This document shows positions 1 through 5,446 of a stretch of DNA of 6,277 nt, piece after piece (positions within the stretch are counted from its first letter, which is position 1; each line of letters begins with the position of its first letter). The stretch is from NCBI GenBank assembly GCA_012962365.1, contig DTXR01000596.1:1-6277 (forward strand), given 5' to 3'. The notes beneath the pieces were generated by a model. That model ran no database searches and was not told where the DNA came from. It saw nothing but the letters and a program-made list of their open reading frames with translations. Both the position numbers and the translations under genes were made by a program. The stretch comes from Chromatiaceae bacterium. GTDB lineage: Bacteria; Pseudomonadota; Gammaproteobacteria; Chromatiales; Chromatiaceae.

Positions 1-105
1 AGTACCGATCTCCAACCATACAGTTTTTACTCTGGTGAAACCTTGAGTAGTTGCATGATCCCGGAGTATCTGTAGTACACCTTCGCATAGAGACATTTCA
101 TGCAT
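1..105 (-). CDS. hypA: Hydrogenase nickel-insertion protein HypA, first 35 codons (3' end outside window)
   Basis: The minus strand opens at ATG 105 and reads without a stop to the window edge as MHEMSLCEGVLQILRDHATT followed by QGFTRVKTVWLEIGT. This is the conserved HypA N-terminus. His2, with Glu3, is the known nickel-binding site, and the downstream zinc-binding CxxC pairs lie outside the window; the usual length is about 113 residues. HypA delivers nickel, with HypB, to the large subunit after iron-centre insertion. The MHE start decides for ATG 105 over the Met at codon 4. A purine-rich stretch (GAAGAAAAG) lies just upstream. It begins 35 bases after hupK, with no hairpin between them, so the hup operon most likely continues into the hyp genes. 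Confidence 0.93.
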   Translation of the reverse strand, partial: MHEMSLCEGVLQILRDHATTQGFTRVKTVWLEIGT

Positions 106-140
106 GAGCGCTTTTCTTCATCGGTTCCATTTTTGCCAAG

Positions 141-1307
141 CTATTGTTCTGTGATATGCAAATCATAAGCCACACAGGGATCGATGGCTTCGATCAGCAA
201 TACGGCCTGTTCTTTTATGGTGCTTATCTCTCCCTGCAATTCAAGGAGGGCTTTTGAAACCACCCCTTCGGGATGGAAGTTCCATTCTGTTGGGGCCAGT
301 ATTTGATAGTTTTCGATCATGTTATTTTGCAACAACACCCGGTGAACCAATTGCCCCCTGGCGGCTACTGCCTGCCCAATGCCGGGATTTTCCGGATGAT
401 CATCTCCGGGGACATGACTGCATGTCCCGACAGGCCATGAATGCAAGTCATCCAGTAACCATGCTATCTCCGTCAGTCTGGCCACCAGCCTTACCAGCAA
501 ACCGTTACCGAAGTCCGCCCTTAATTTTTCCAGCAATGGGCTTTCAATGCGACGACAGGCATTTGTTTCGCGAACGCCCCCCTCCCAGGTTGGTGCCTCT
601 ACGAAATGCGGATCATCGAACGCTGTCTGCAGTAACGTATTGTCCAGGGGCGGCAAAAGGTCAACAGAACAACGACCCACATCCTGCCATTCCTGATACA
701 GAACGTAGGCAATCAAATCAGCCGCTACAGTTTGCGTGGATTCCGCCCATTTTTTCAGTGCATCGATATTTTCAATCGCTAACCAGGATTTACTTTCGCT
801 ACCGAACACGCAGGTATTCACCAAATCACCCAAATCCTGCACGATGAGCAGCGCAGATCCCTCATCGACCCGACTGTTTTGGATGCCCGGTGCAACAAAC
901 AATTGTTGCTCGGCATCCAAAATCGCCTGATATTTCTTGTGCAAGGCAATAACCGCTGCAAGCCGGGTTCTCTCTGCTGGAGTTTTGGTATGAGCAGGCC
1001 AATCAAGAAACAAACGCCACAGGTGTTCACGCAGGGCTTCCATCATGACAAGCAATTCACGCTGGCATTCAACACGGGGGTTCCATGGGATGCCAAGTGC
1101 TGCCTCACAAGCCCGCACGCCCGCGCAAGCCTGGGCGGTACCACAGATACTGAATAGCATGGGCAACAGTTGCATCGCTTCATCCACTGTCTTCCCTGCC
1201 AAAACCCTGGAAGCGTGTACTGGACGAGAGGAGGCTATATGCACCTTTCGAGGTACAGCTGACGACAGTTCGATGTCAATGGAAAATCGCCCTGTCAGCG
1301 CTGTCAT
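141..1307 (-). CDS. hupK: HupL-like maturation scaffold protein, HupK/HoxV family
   Basis: This 388-residue relative of the large subunit does not itself catalyse H2 oxidation. Ralstonia HoxV acts as a scaffold carrying the Fe(CN)2CO unit before transfer to the large subunit, and HupK is needed for efficient HupL maturation in Rhizobium. The N-terminal half has LFSICGTAQACAG (51-63, Cys55 and Cys61) where large subunits carry RxCGxC. The C-terminal half has ARGQLVHRVLL (316-326), NMIENYQILAPTEWNFHP (329-346) and IDPCVAYDLH (375-384). These align with the HupL segments [29 protein letters not shown] and [10 protein letters not shown] in this same window. The second C-terminal Cys is replaced by Tyr381, and only four residues follow His384, so no protease-removed tail is present. 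ATG 1307 overlaps the hupJ stop. hypA begins 35 bases downstream. Confidence 0.94.
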   Translation of the reverse strand: MTALTGRFSIDIELSSAVPRKVHIASSRPVHASRVLAGKTVDEAMQLLPMLFSICGTAQACAGVRACEAALGIPWNPRVECQRELLVMMEALREHLWRLFLDWPAHTKTPAERTRLAAVIALHKKYQAILDAEQQLFVAPGIQNSRVDEGSALLIVQDLGDLVNTCVFGSESKSWLAIENIDALKKWAESTQTVAADLIAYVLYQEWQDVGRCSVDLLPPLDNTLLQTAFDDPHFVEAPTWEGGVRETNACRRIESPLLEKLRADFGNGLLVRLVARLTEIAWLLDDLHSWPVGTCSHVPGDDHPENPGIGQAVAARGQLVHRVLLQNNMIENYQILAPTEWNFHPEGVVSKALLELQGEISTIKEQAVLLIEAIDPCVAYDLHITEQ

Positions 1308-1873
1308 GAGTCTTTATTGAAATTACCTGTCAACAATGCCCGTCTAGTCAGGGGAAGCTGCATGCGTTTTTCCAGCGTTGCCGATTCTGATGACGTCTTT
1401 TCCTCGTCTTCTTCAGTCTCTCCATACCAACGGCGTTCGATTTCCTTTGTATTCATATCAAGTGCTTCCCTGTTATTTTTGTCCATCAAGCCCGCCATGA
1501 TGGTCTCGGCAGCGATTATGGCTGCTTTCTGATCTTCGAATGCAAACATGGGAGAAAAAATAGAACACATCTGGTAAAAACCAATCTCCTCTTCATAGCC
1601 AATTATGAATTCATAGGGACCGGAAGGAAACAGATGCGTTACTTTCTTGCCGACGGACAGGTCATCCCATTGATTGCCTTCTTGCGGCAGCAACATCAAA
1701 TTCATGAACCAGGGAGTAATCAGCACACCCAAGCAGGATTCTTTCCAGGGACGAAAGCCAATCGCTTGTACATGCAAGGCCTTGTTTATAACCGGCACAC
1801 CAGACATGCGGCCTTTTTCTATCCGCGAAAACAAAGCCTCCAGTCCGGCAGCCATGCATTCAGCATATATCAT
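1304..1873 (-). CDS. hupJ: [NiFe]-hydrogenase assembly chaperone, HybE/HupJ/HoxT family
   Basis: This 189-residue cytoplasmic chaperone belongs to the family that, in E. coli (HybE), binds the Tat signal of the small subunit and coordinates export. The family core is easily seen: GVPVINKALHVQAIGFRPW (25-43), LGVLITPWFMNLMLLP (48-63), FPSGPYEFI (82-90) and GFYQMCSIFSPMFAFED (98-114). From about residue 149 it continues as an acidic, Ser-rich linker (TEEDEEKTSSES, 153-164). It ends in a basic hydrophobic segment, LTRRALLTGNF (175-185). ATG 1873 overlaps the hupI stop as ATGA, which favours it over the internal Met7. The stop overlaps the hupK start in the same way. The end segment looks like the core of a Tat-type RR motif but sits at the wrong end to be a signal; I infer it is a docking or mimic element. 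Confidence 0.94.
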   Translation of the reverse strand: MIYAECMAAGLEALFSRIEKGRMSGVPVINKALHVQAIGFRPWKESCLGVLITPWFMNLMLLPQEGNQWDDLSVGKKVTHLFPSGPYEFIIGYEEEIGFYQMCSIFSPMFAFEDQKAAIIAAETIMAGLMDKNNREALDMNTKEIERRWYGETEEDEEKTSSESATLEKRMQLPLTRRALLTGNFNKDS

Positions 1874-2100
1874 GAGGGCGTGTCGATCACTAGAAAATCG
1901 TTTTTCGCTCCATCACACTGCGGGCAAGTCCAGTGTTCGGGCAATTGAGAAAATGCCGTGCCTGGTGGAATATGCCAATAATCATCGCCTTCATCAGGAT
2001 CATACACATACCAGCAGATTTTGCATTCAAGACGGGTCTGATCCGTAATCTTGCTGGCCTCACCACCATAGGAGCCGTTAAAAAAGACATCTTCTCTCAT
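1870..2100 (-). CDS. hupI: Rubredoxin of the hydrogenase operon (HupI/HoxR type)
   Basis: This is a small one-iron electron carrier of 76 residues. The four iron ligands are Cys26 and Cys29 (CKIC) and Cys59 and Cys62 (CPQC). Between them is the full rubredoxin signature: YVYDPDEGDD (31-40), IPPGTAFSQLPEHWTC (44-59), then AKNDF (65-69). The first ~22 residues form an N-terminal extension beyond a 52-54-residue clostridial rubredoxin, which is common in HupI/HoxR. HoxR in Ralstonia is needed for correct small-subunit iron-sulphur assembly under oxygen; that role is carried over here by family. Its ATG overlaps the hupH stop by four bases, and no strong ribosome site precedes it, so translation is probably coupled to hupH. 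The stop overlaps the hupJ start in the same way. Confidence 0.97.
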   Translation of the reverse strand: MREDVFFNGSYGGEASKITDQTRLECKICWYVYDPDEGDDYWHIPPGTAFSQLPEHWTCPQCDGAKNDFLVIDTPS

Positions 2101-2954
2101 AGGTAGGTATCCAGTATTTCCAGCAACCGTTTATGACTGTCTTCAATATCTTCCTGGGCGGCACAGGCCACTACTGGCACTTGTGAAATCTCCAGTGTAT
2201 TGAGAATATTCTTGTCCTGGGAATTGAAGTACTGCACCCACCAGACAAGTTTTGTAGCCGTACTGGTAATCCGGCAATTGCCATATCCACGTGACAGAAT
2301 GGTCACAGTACCCGTGCCCAGTTGATCTGACAGAAAATGCAAATCCGCTTCTGTTTGAGGTAAAAGGGTAAGATTGATGACGTGGGCTTCATCGTTTTTC
2401 CGAAAGGCGGCTATCTTGTCGTTGATTTCAGCAATCAGCGGGGGTGCGTTGAGTACCCCTTCGGAAATTGCTTCATCAGCAACATCGATTCTGGCTTTCG
2501 CGTCCGTAAAGGCATTGTGTTTGATAAGATTCGGTATGTCACCAACCTCGACCTGGTCCCTGAGCAACTTTCCCGCATCCAGATACTTTATACGCCAAAT
2601 GCCTGCGAGTACCGATTCCTGTATTCTCACTTCCACATCAGCGTCCACAACAATACTGACTTCACCTTCCCCCAGTACTTGATCAATCAACTCCAGATTG
2701 TCCGTATCGAGTGAGTCCAGTGGCAGTTGCAAGTTGGGCATGCCAACACGATATTCCTGCATATCCCTTATCAACGATGACAATAAAGTTTTTGCTTCTT
2801 TCAGGTCTTCGACTTCTTCCGGTTCCGGTAGAATCGGTGTCACATAGGTTTCCATTCCTGATGGCATTTGCAGAATATCCAGTTCGACCCCGTCATCTTC
2901 AACTGGCTGGCTGCCTGGGCCTGTAATGGGCACGGAAATATCGATTTCAGACAT
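2097..2954 (-). CDS. hupH: Hydrogenase expression/formation protein of the HyaF/HupH/HoxQ family
   Basis: This 285-residue cytoplasmic accessory protein is the same length as E. coli HyaF. HupH and HoxQ are linked to small-subunit maturation and work with HupG/HoxO. The N-terminal 50 residues are acidic and Pro-rich (ILPEPEEVEDL at 41-51). Two related blocks follow, at about 73-141 and 193-260. Both run through an acidic/Leu-rich helix, LGxGxVxI (94-101 and 212-219), R-I (110-111 and 228-229), W-x-x-x-Y (120-124 and 238-242) and a final acidic stretch ending in I/V-P (140-141 and 259-260). This fits the duplicated HupH C-terminal domain of the family. AAGGAG six bases upstream supports ATG 2954, 15 bases after hupG. 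The stop overlaps the hupI start as ATGA. Confidence 0.94.
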   Translation of the reverse strand: MSEIDISVPITGPGSQPVEDDGVELDILQMPSGMETYVTPILPEPEEVEDLKEAKTLLSSLIRDMQEYRVGMPNLQLPLDSLDTDNLELIDQVLGEGEVSIVVDADVEVRIQESVLAGIWRIKYLDAGKLLRDQVEVGDIPNLIKHNAFTDAKARIDVADEAISEGVLNAPPLIAEINDKIAAFRKNDEAHVINLTLLPQTEADLHFLSDQLGTGTVTILSRGYGNCRITSTATKLVWWVQYFNSQDKNILNTLEISQVPVVACAAQEDIEDSHKRLLEILDTYL

Positions 2955-2960
2955 GCTTTA

Positions 2961-2966
2961 CTCCTT
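2961..2966 (-). promoter_or_regulatory. Ribosome binding site of hupH
   Basis: The minus strand reads AAGGAG, six bases before the hupH ATG at 2954 and within the 15-base gap after hupG. It is one of the two strongest sites in the window. Confidence 0.75.
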
Positions 2967-2969
2967 GAT

Positions 2970-3398
2970 TTAGTGACAGGCGGAACCTGAGGCGGTTTCC
3001 ACCGCAATGCCAATCCCGGGCGCCCTTGCTGGTTCAGAATCCAGTATGCGCTCTATCATGCGTAGATAGTCTTCCCAGTTTTGCACTTTGCTTATAGTGC
3101 CGAGATACTGGCCATTGCGCAGGAACACCAAAGCAGGCCAGGTATCGAAACCATATTGCTTCTGCAAAGTGCGTTCAAATGCTGCGCTGACCAGTGCCGC
3201 CTGAAAGCGTCCCTGGAAGGCCTTCACCAACTCGGGAAGTATCATGGCTACATCATTGCTTTCCGGATACTGCTTCGGATTCTCGGCAAAGAACAACACC
3301 ACCTCTGCATTGTTTTGCAGAAACTCGCTCAAATTGTCCTTGTCCAGCACAGGGTATCGGTGTTTTTCCAACATGGCTGTAATCAATGGTGAAGGCAT
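2970..3398 (-). CDS. hupG: Hydrogenase accessory protein of the HyaE/HupG/HoxO family (thioredoxin-like fold, no CxxC)
   Basis: This is a predicted cytoplasmic chaperone that binds the Tat signal peptide of the hydrogenase small subunit and holds back export until maturation is complete (family knowledge from HyaE and HoxO). The 142 residues follow a thioredoxin-like pattern: strand AEVVLFF (31-37), helix MILPELVKAF (52-61), strand FQAALVSA (65-72), then FDTWPALVFLRNGQYLG (84-100), which includes the usual cis-Pro position. The CxxC site is absent, and its place holds NPKQYPESND. ATG 3398 is chosen because AGGA lies seven bases upstream and the start is one base after the hupF stop. An ATG at 3422, 24 bases upstream, and longer readings back to 3593 overlap hupF and lack a ribosome site. 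The C-terminus ends in Ala-Cys-His, the only Cys in the protein. Confidence 0.92.
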   Translation of the reverse strand: MPSPLITAMLEKHRYPVLDKDNLSEFLQNNAEVVLFFAENPKQYPESNDVAMILPELVKAFQGRFQAALVSAAFERTLQKQYGFDTWPALVFLRNGQYLGTISKVQNWEDYLRMIERILDSEPARAPGIGIAVETASGSACH

Positions 3399-3399
3399 A

Positions 3400-3726
3400 T
3401 CATGTTCCTGTAGTAGGCTCATCCGGGGATGGCCGTAAAAAATCCGGCAATTGGGGTTCCCTGTCGGCCAAATCGGCAAACAAGTGATCAAAATCATGTT
3501 CAGCGCCTTGCATGGCTTGCTGTAACGCGTCCAGTGCCATACAGATTTCTTTGGCGTTTTCAGGCGCCAGGACTTCTCTTGCGGTATCGACAAAGGTGAG
3601 TAGCCAGGTGCCCGGGGGTTGATTACCTACCAGCATGGTGTCTATTTGCCGTAATTCACCATTGACAGCACACAAGGCGCTACCTTCATAGCTCTCCACA
3701 ACCTGCATGGGCAATCCGATACACAT
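3400..3726 (-). CDS. hupF: HypC/HupF-family hydrogenase assembly chaperone
   Basis: This 108-residue protein starts with the family signature MCIGLPM; Cys2 becomes N-terminal after Met removal and binds the iron centre in HypC. Further matches are LRQIDTMLVG (25-34) and TWLLTFVDTAREVL (40-53). It is HupF/HoxL rather than HypC for two reasons. The segment where HypC has its conserved His (WVLVHVGFA) reads WLLTFVDTA, with Phe45 at the His position. There is also the extra C-terminal region DHLFADLADREPQLPDFLR (80-98) known from HupF. In Rhizobium, HupF assists HupL maturation under oxygen, and Ralstonia HoxL works with HoxV on delivery of Fe(CN)2CO. The start lies seven bases after hupD, with a weak purine-rich site (TAAGAA). 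The stop is one base before hupG. Confidence 0.95.
   Translation of the reverse strand: MCIGLPMQVVESYEGSALCAVNGELRQIDTMLVGNQPPGTWLLTFVDTAREVLAPENAKEICMALDALQQAMQGAEHDFDHLFADLADREPQLPDFLRPSPDEPTTGT
3406..3409 (-). promoter_or_regulatory. Ribosome binding site deciding the hupG start
   Basis: The minus strand reads AGGA, seven bases before ATG 3398 and inside the last hupF codons. Another ATG overlapping the hupF stop (3401-3403) is out of frame and closes after six codons, so it is not the start. Confidence 0.55.
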
Positions 3727-3733
3727 TAAATTC

Positions 3734-4492
3734 TTACCCTGTTACCTTGCGATATTTTTCGAGATGCTTGTCAATGGGAACGGCAATACCACCAATGGAG
3801 GTCGCTCGATAGGCAATGGAAAAGGCTTGGGACAACAATACACGTTCATCACCCAGCCGACATGCCTCTCCGTTTGTGGGGCGTTGCTCCTCGTAGCTTT
3901 GCATATCAGCAATACTGCCAGCGGTTGCGATGTCCGCCTGCAAGGGTTTTTCCCGTTTCCTGCCTTTAACTCCATGGTTCAACATATACTCCAGAGCTAA
4001 ATCGATCGCCGGCTGTATCTGCGCCTTGACCAGCGGTCGCAGGCTACCACCAAAATCCTCGATCTCCACCGGTTGCACGCCGATCAACAGCAATTTTTCC
4101 GGATAGTCTCCCAGCATTTCCGCCATGGCCAGTACTTCCTGAAAGCCGGTCTGGTGTAAACTGACCTTCTTGCAGCCCAAATATTTCGGCACCTGATCCC
4201 CTTCGATCCGTTTCAGGCTACCTCCAGGCAATCCATAATCGACCGCATCGAACACCACCAGAATGTCAGCTTCACGAATATTCTGCACCAGGTAGATACC
4301 CTGGGTGCCTCCATCCAACAATTCCACGTTGGGCGGAAATTCATAGTGGCGATGCATGTGCTCGATGGCGCGCACCCCAAAACCTTCGTCGGCCCACAAC
4401 AGGTTACCAATGCCCAGCAACAGCACCCTGGGGCCATGCTGCTGTTCGCTGTGCTCGCGATTTACATCATTCATCAGCGTTTGCTCACTCAT
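3734..4492 (-). CDS. hupD: Hydrogenase maturation endopeptidase, with a long C-terminal tail
   Basis: This is a peptidase of family M52 (HyaD/HybD/HoxM) that cuts the C-terminal tail from nickel-loaded HupL in the cytoplasm. The core runs from about residue 22 to 175: GIGNLLWADEGFGVR (27-41), LDGGTQG (59-65), FDAVDYGLPGG (81-91), SLHQTGFQEVL (111-121) and LIGVQP (136-141). The nickel-sensing ligands known from E. coli HybD (Glu16, Asp62, His93) correspond to Glu36, Asp60 and His113, so it should be active. The total of 252 residues is long: HyaD is about 195, and many HupD proteins are just over 200. The extra length is a 20-residue polar N-terminus and a C-terminal tail past about residue 215. 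The ATG at 4492 is used because it lies 12 bases after hupC with GAGAAG upstream; Met7 is the alternative. hupF follows after seven bases. Confidence 0.95.
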   Translation of the reverse strand: MSEQTLMNDVNREHSEQQHGPRVLLLGIGNLLWADEGFGVRAIEHMHRHYEFPPNVELLDGGTQGIYLVQNIREADILVVFDAVDYGLPGGSLKRIEGDQVPKYLGCKKVSLHQTGFQEVLAMAEMLGDYPEKLLLIGVQPVEIEDFGGSLRPLVKAQIQPAIDLALEYMLNHGVKGRKREKPLQADIATAGSIADMQSYEEQRPTNGEACRLGDERVLLSQAFSIAYRATSIGGIAVPIDKHLEKYRKVTG

Positions 4493-4504
4493 TGAAGGCT
4501 TCTC

Positions 4505-5191
4505 TCAATCAGGCCGATCGTCCTTGAACATGCGCCAGCCACTGATCATCGTACTGATGAGGCTCTGCCGCGACATAATATCTTCCCGTATGGCCACATA
4601 GACATGCATCATCACGAATACCACGATGATCCACATGCCCCAGTGATGCCAAATACGTACATCCTGACTTTGGCCCACCAAGGGGATCAACCAGCCGAAC
4701 AGGCTGTCCTGCCAACTGCCAATACCGGTTTGCTCCGCATAAAGGGCAAAGCCGGTCAACAGCATGGCGAAACCACCTATGGTGATGATTACGACAATAA
4801 ACATGTGCGCCAGGGGATTATGGCCGATGTATTTTTTGGGCTCTTTTTCTAGAAAGGCGTACCAGCGCAGCTCATGCACCAGTTCCTTCCAGAACCCGCA
4901 GCGGAAACAGGGCAGCTTGAACAATTCTCGGGCATGCTCATTACCCACGAATGCCCAATAGATTCTCCCCAAAAAACCAACGGTAAAGATATAGGCCGCT
5001 GCAAAATGGACAAAGCGTATATATCCCATGACATAATGGTCACTGGCCTCCCCGGACATGGTAGGCAAGGGATTGGCGATCAGATAGCCTGTTATCGCCA
5101 GTATTGTTATGGACAAGGCATTGACCCAATGCCATAACCTGACCGGCGCTTCGTAAACATAGACTGCGGTTTGCTTCATTTCAGTCTGCAT
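4505..5191 (-). CDS. hupC: Ni/Fe-hydrogenase b-type cytochrome subunit
   Basis: This is the integral-membrane dihaem cytochrome b that anchors HupSL and passes electrons from H2 to quinone. Its 228 residues match the family length. Four membrane segments are visible, at about 20-40, 59-82, 128-151 and 183-202. Likely haem-ligand histidines are His21 (LWHWVN), His62 (RFVHF), His182/183 (WHHWGMW) and His196 (MMHVYVAIRED). The closing segment REDIMSRQSLISTMISGWR is typical of HyaC/HupC/HoxZ. A very strong AGGAGG six bases upstream fixes the ATG at 5191. The gene ends 12 bases before hupD. One oddity is a Cys-Phe-Arg-Cys pair (95 and 98) in the loop between segments 2 and 3, at positions where E. 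coli HyaC, as I recall it, has Val and Lys. Confidence 0.96.
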   Translation of the reverse strand: MQTEMKQTAVYVYEAPVRLWHWVNALSITILAITGYLIANPLPTMSGEASDHYVMGYIRFVHFAAAYIFTVGFLGRIYWAFVGNEHARELFKLPCFRCGFWKELVHELRWYAFLEKEPKKYIGHNPLAHMFIVVIITIGGFAMLLTGFALYAEQTGIGSWQDSLFGWLIPLVGQSQDVRIWHHWGMWIIVVFVMMHVYVAIREDIMSRQSLISTMISGWRMFKDDRPD

Positions 5192-5197
5192 GATGCT

Positions 5198-5203
5198 CCT
5201 CCT
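5198..5203 (-). promoter_or_regulatory. Strong ribosome binding site of hupC
   Basis: The minus strand reads AGGAGG, six bases before the hupC ATG. It is the best Shine-Dalgarno match in the window and sits in its largest intergenic gap (43 bases), so hupC can be initiated independently of the genes before it. Confidence 0.8.
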
Positions 5204-5234
5204 CTGTGATTCCTCCCCCTACAGGGAATATCGC

Positions 5235-5423
5235 TCAATTCTTCCCAGTGCGCATAAACCAGGCGATCACCAATCCACCCAACAGGGCAAGCAGCAGGTA
5301 CCCATGCTCAAGCATGAAATGAAGCACATCGTTGGTAGTGTGTTCCCCCATGTGCGCCATGGCAATATTGCTGCTTGCCGCCATCACCGACAACAAAAAT
5401 ATTTTCTTCATCGTTTCTTTCAT
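5235..5423 (-). CDS. Small secreted/membrane-anchored protein between hupL and hupC, function unknown
   Basis: I do not recognise this 62-residue protein. It begins with a clear signal peptide: MKETMKK, a hydrophobic stretch, then Ala-Met-Ala at 21-23 followed by His24, a good AxA cleavage site. The predicted mature part is only 39 residues. It has a His-containing segment (His24, His28, His35, His40; HMGEHTTNDVLHFMLEH), one membrane helix at about 41-57 (GYLLLALLGGLVIAWFM) and a short basic end (RTGKN). This suggests a periplasmic N-terminus and a cytoplasmic C-terminus. The ATG at 5423 is chosen because GGAG (5434-5437) lies 10 bases upstream; a TTG at 5432 and an ATG at 5411 are less well placed. 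It starts 23 bases after hupL and ends 43 bases before hupC, so it is surely co-transcribed. The His-rich start followed by a helix faintly recalls the mature N-terminus of HupE/UreJ nickel permeases, but it is far too short to be one. A role in assembling the HupSL-HupC complex is a guess. Confidence 0.78.
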   Translation of the reverse strand: MKETMKKIFLLSVMAASSNIAMAHMGEHTTNDVLHFMLEHGYLLLALLGGLVIAWFMRTGKN

Positions 5424-5433
5424 CTCTAACAAT

Positions 5434-5437
5434 CTCC
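5434..5437 (-). promoter_or_regulatory. Ribosome binding site of the small membrane protein gene
   Basis: The minus strand reads GGAG here, 10 bases before the ATG at 5423. It decides the start: the upstream TTG (5432) would leave only one base between them, and the next ATG (5411) has no comparable site. Confidence 0.55.
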
Positions 5438-5446
5438 AAATTCTGC

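Noticed and set aside
254..847. Long plus-strand open frame opposite hupK (197 residues)
   Set aside because: It is antisense to a well-conserved HupK and its translation is low-complexity without family features; a shadow frame.
1634..2048. Plus-strand open frames opposite hupJ and hupI
   Set aside because: They lie against strongly recognised HupJ and rubredoxin motifs and show no recognisable protein features of their own.
3399..3593. Reading the hupG frame upstream to 3593, giving a 207-residue protein
   Set aside because: The extra part lies wholly inside hupF, has no ribosome site, and does not resemble the HupG family; ATG 3398 has AGGA and immediate stop/start spacing.
3400..3726. 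Calling this gene hypC
   Set aside because: The HypC His is replaced by Phe, the HupF-type C-terminal extension is present, and its position between hupD and hupG fits hupF.
5209..5229. Imperfect inverted repeat ATTCC...GGAAT just after the small membrane protein stop codon
   Set aside because: Only five paired bases around an 11-base loop and no T-run; too weak to call a terminator, and the stretch is explained by purine-rich ribosome-site sequence before hupC.
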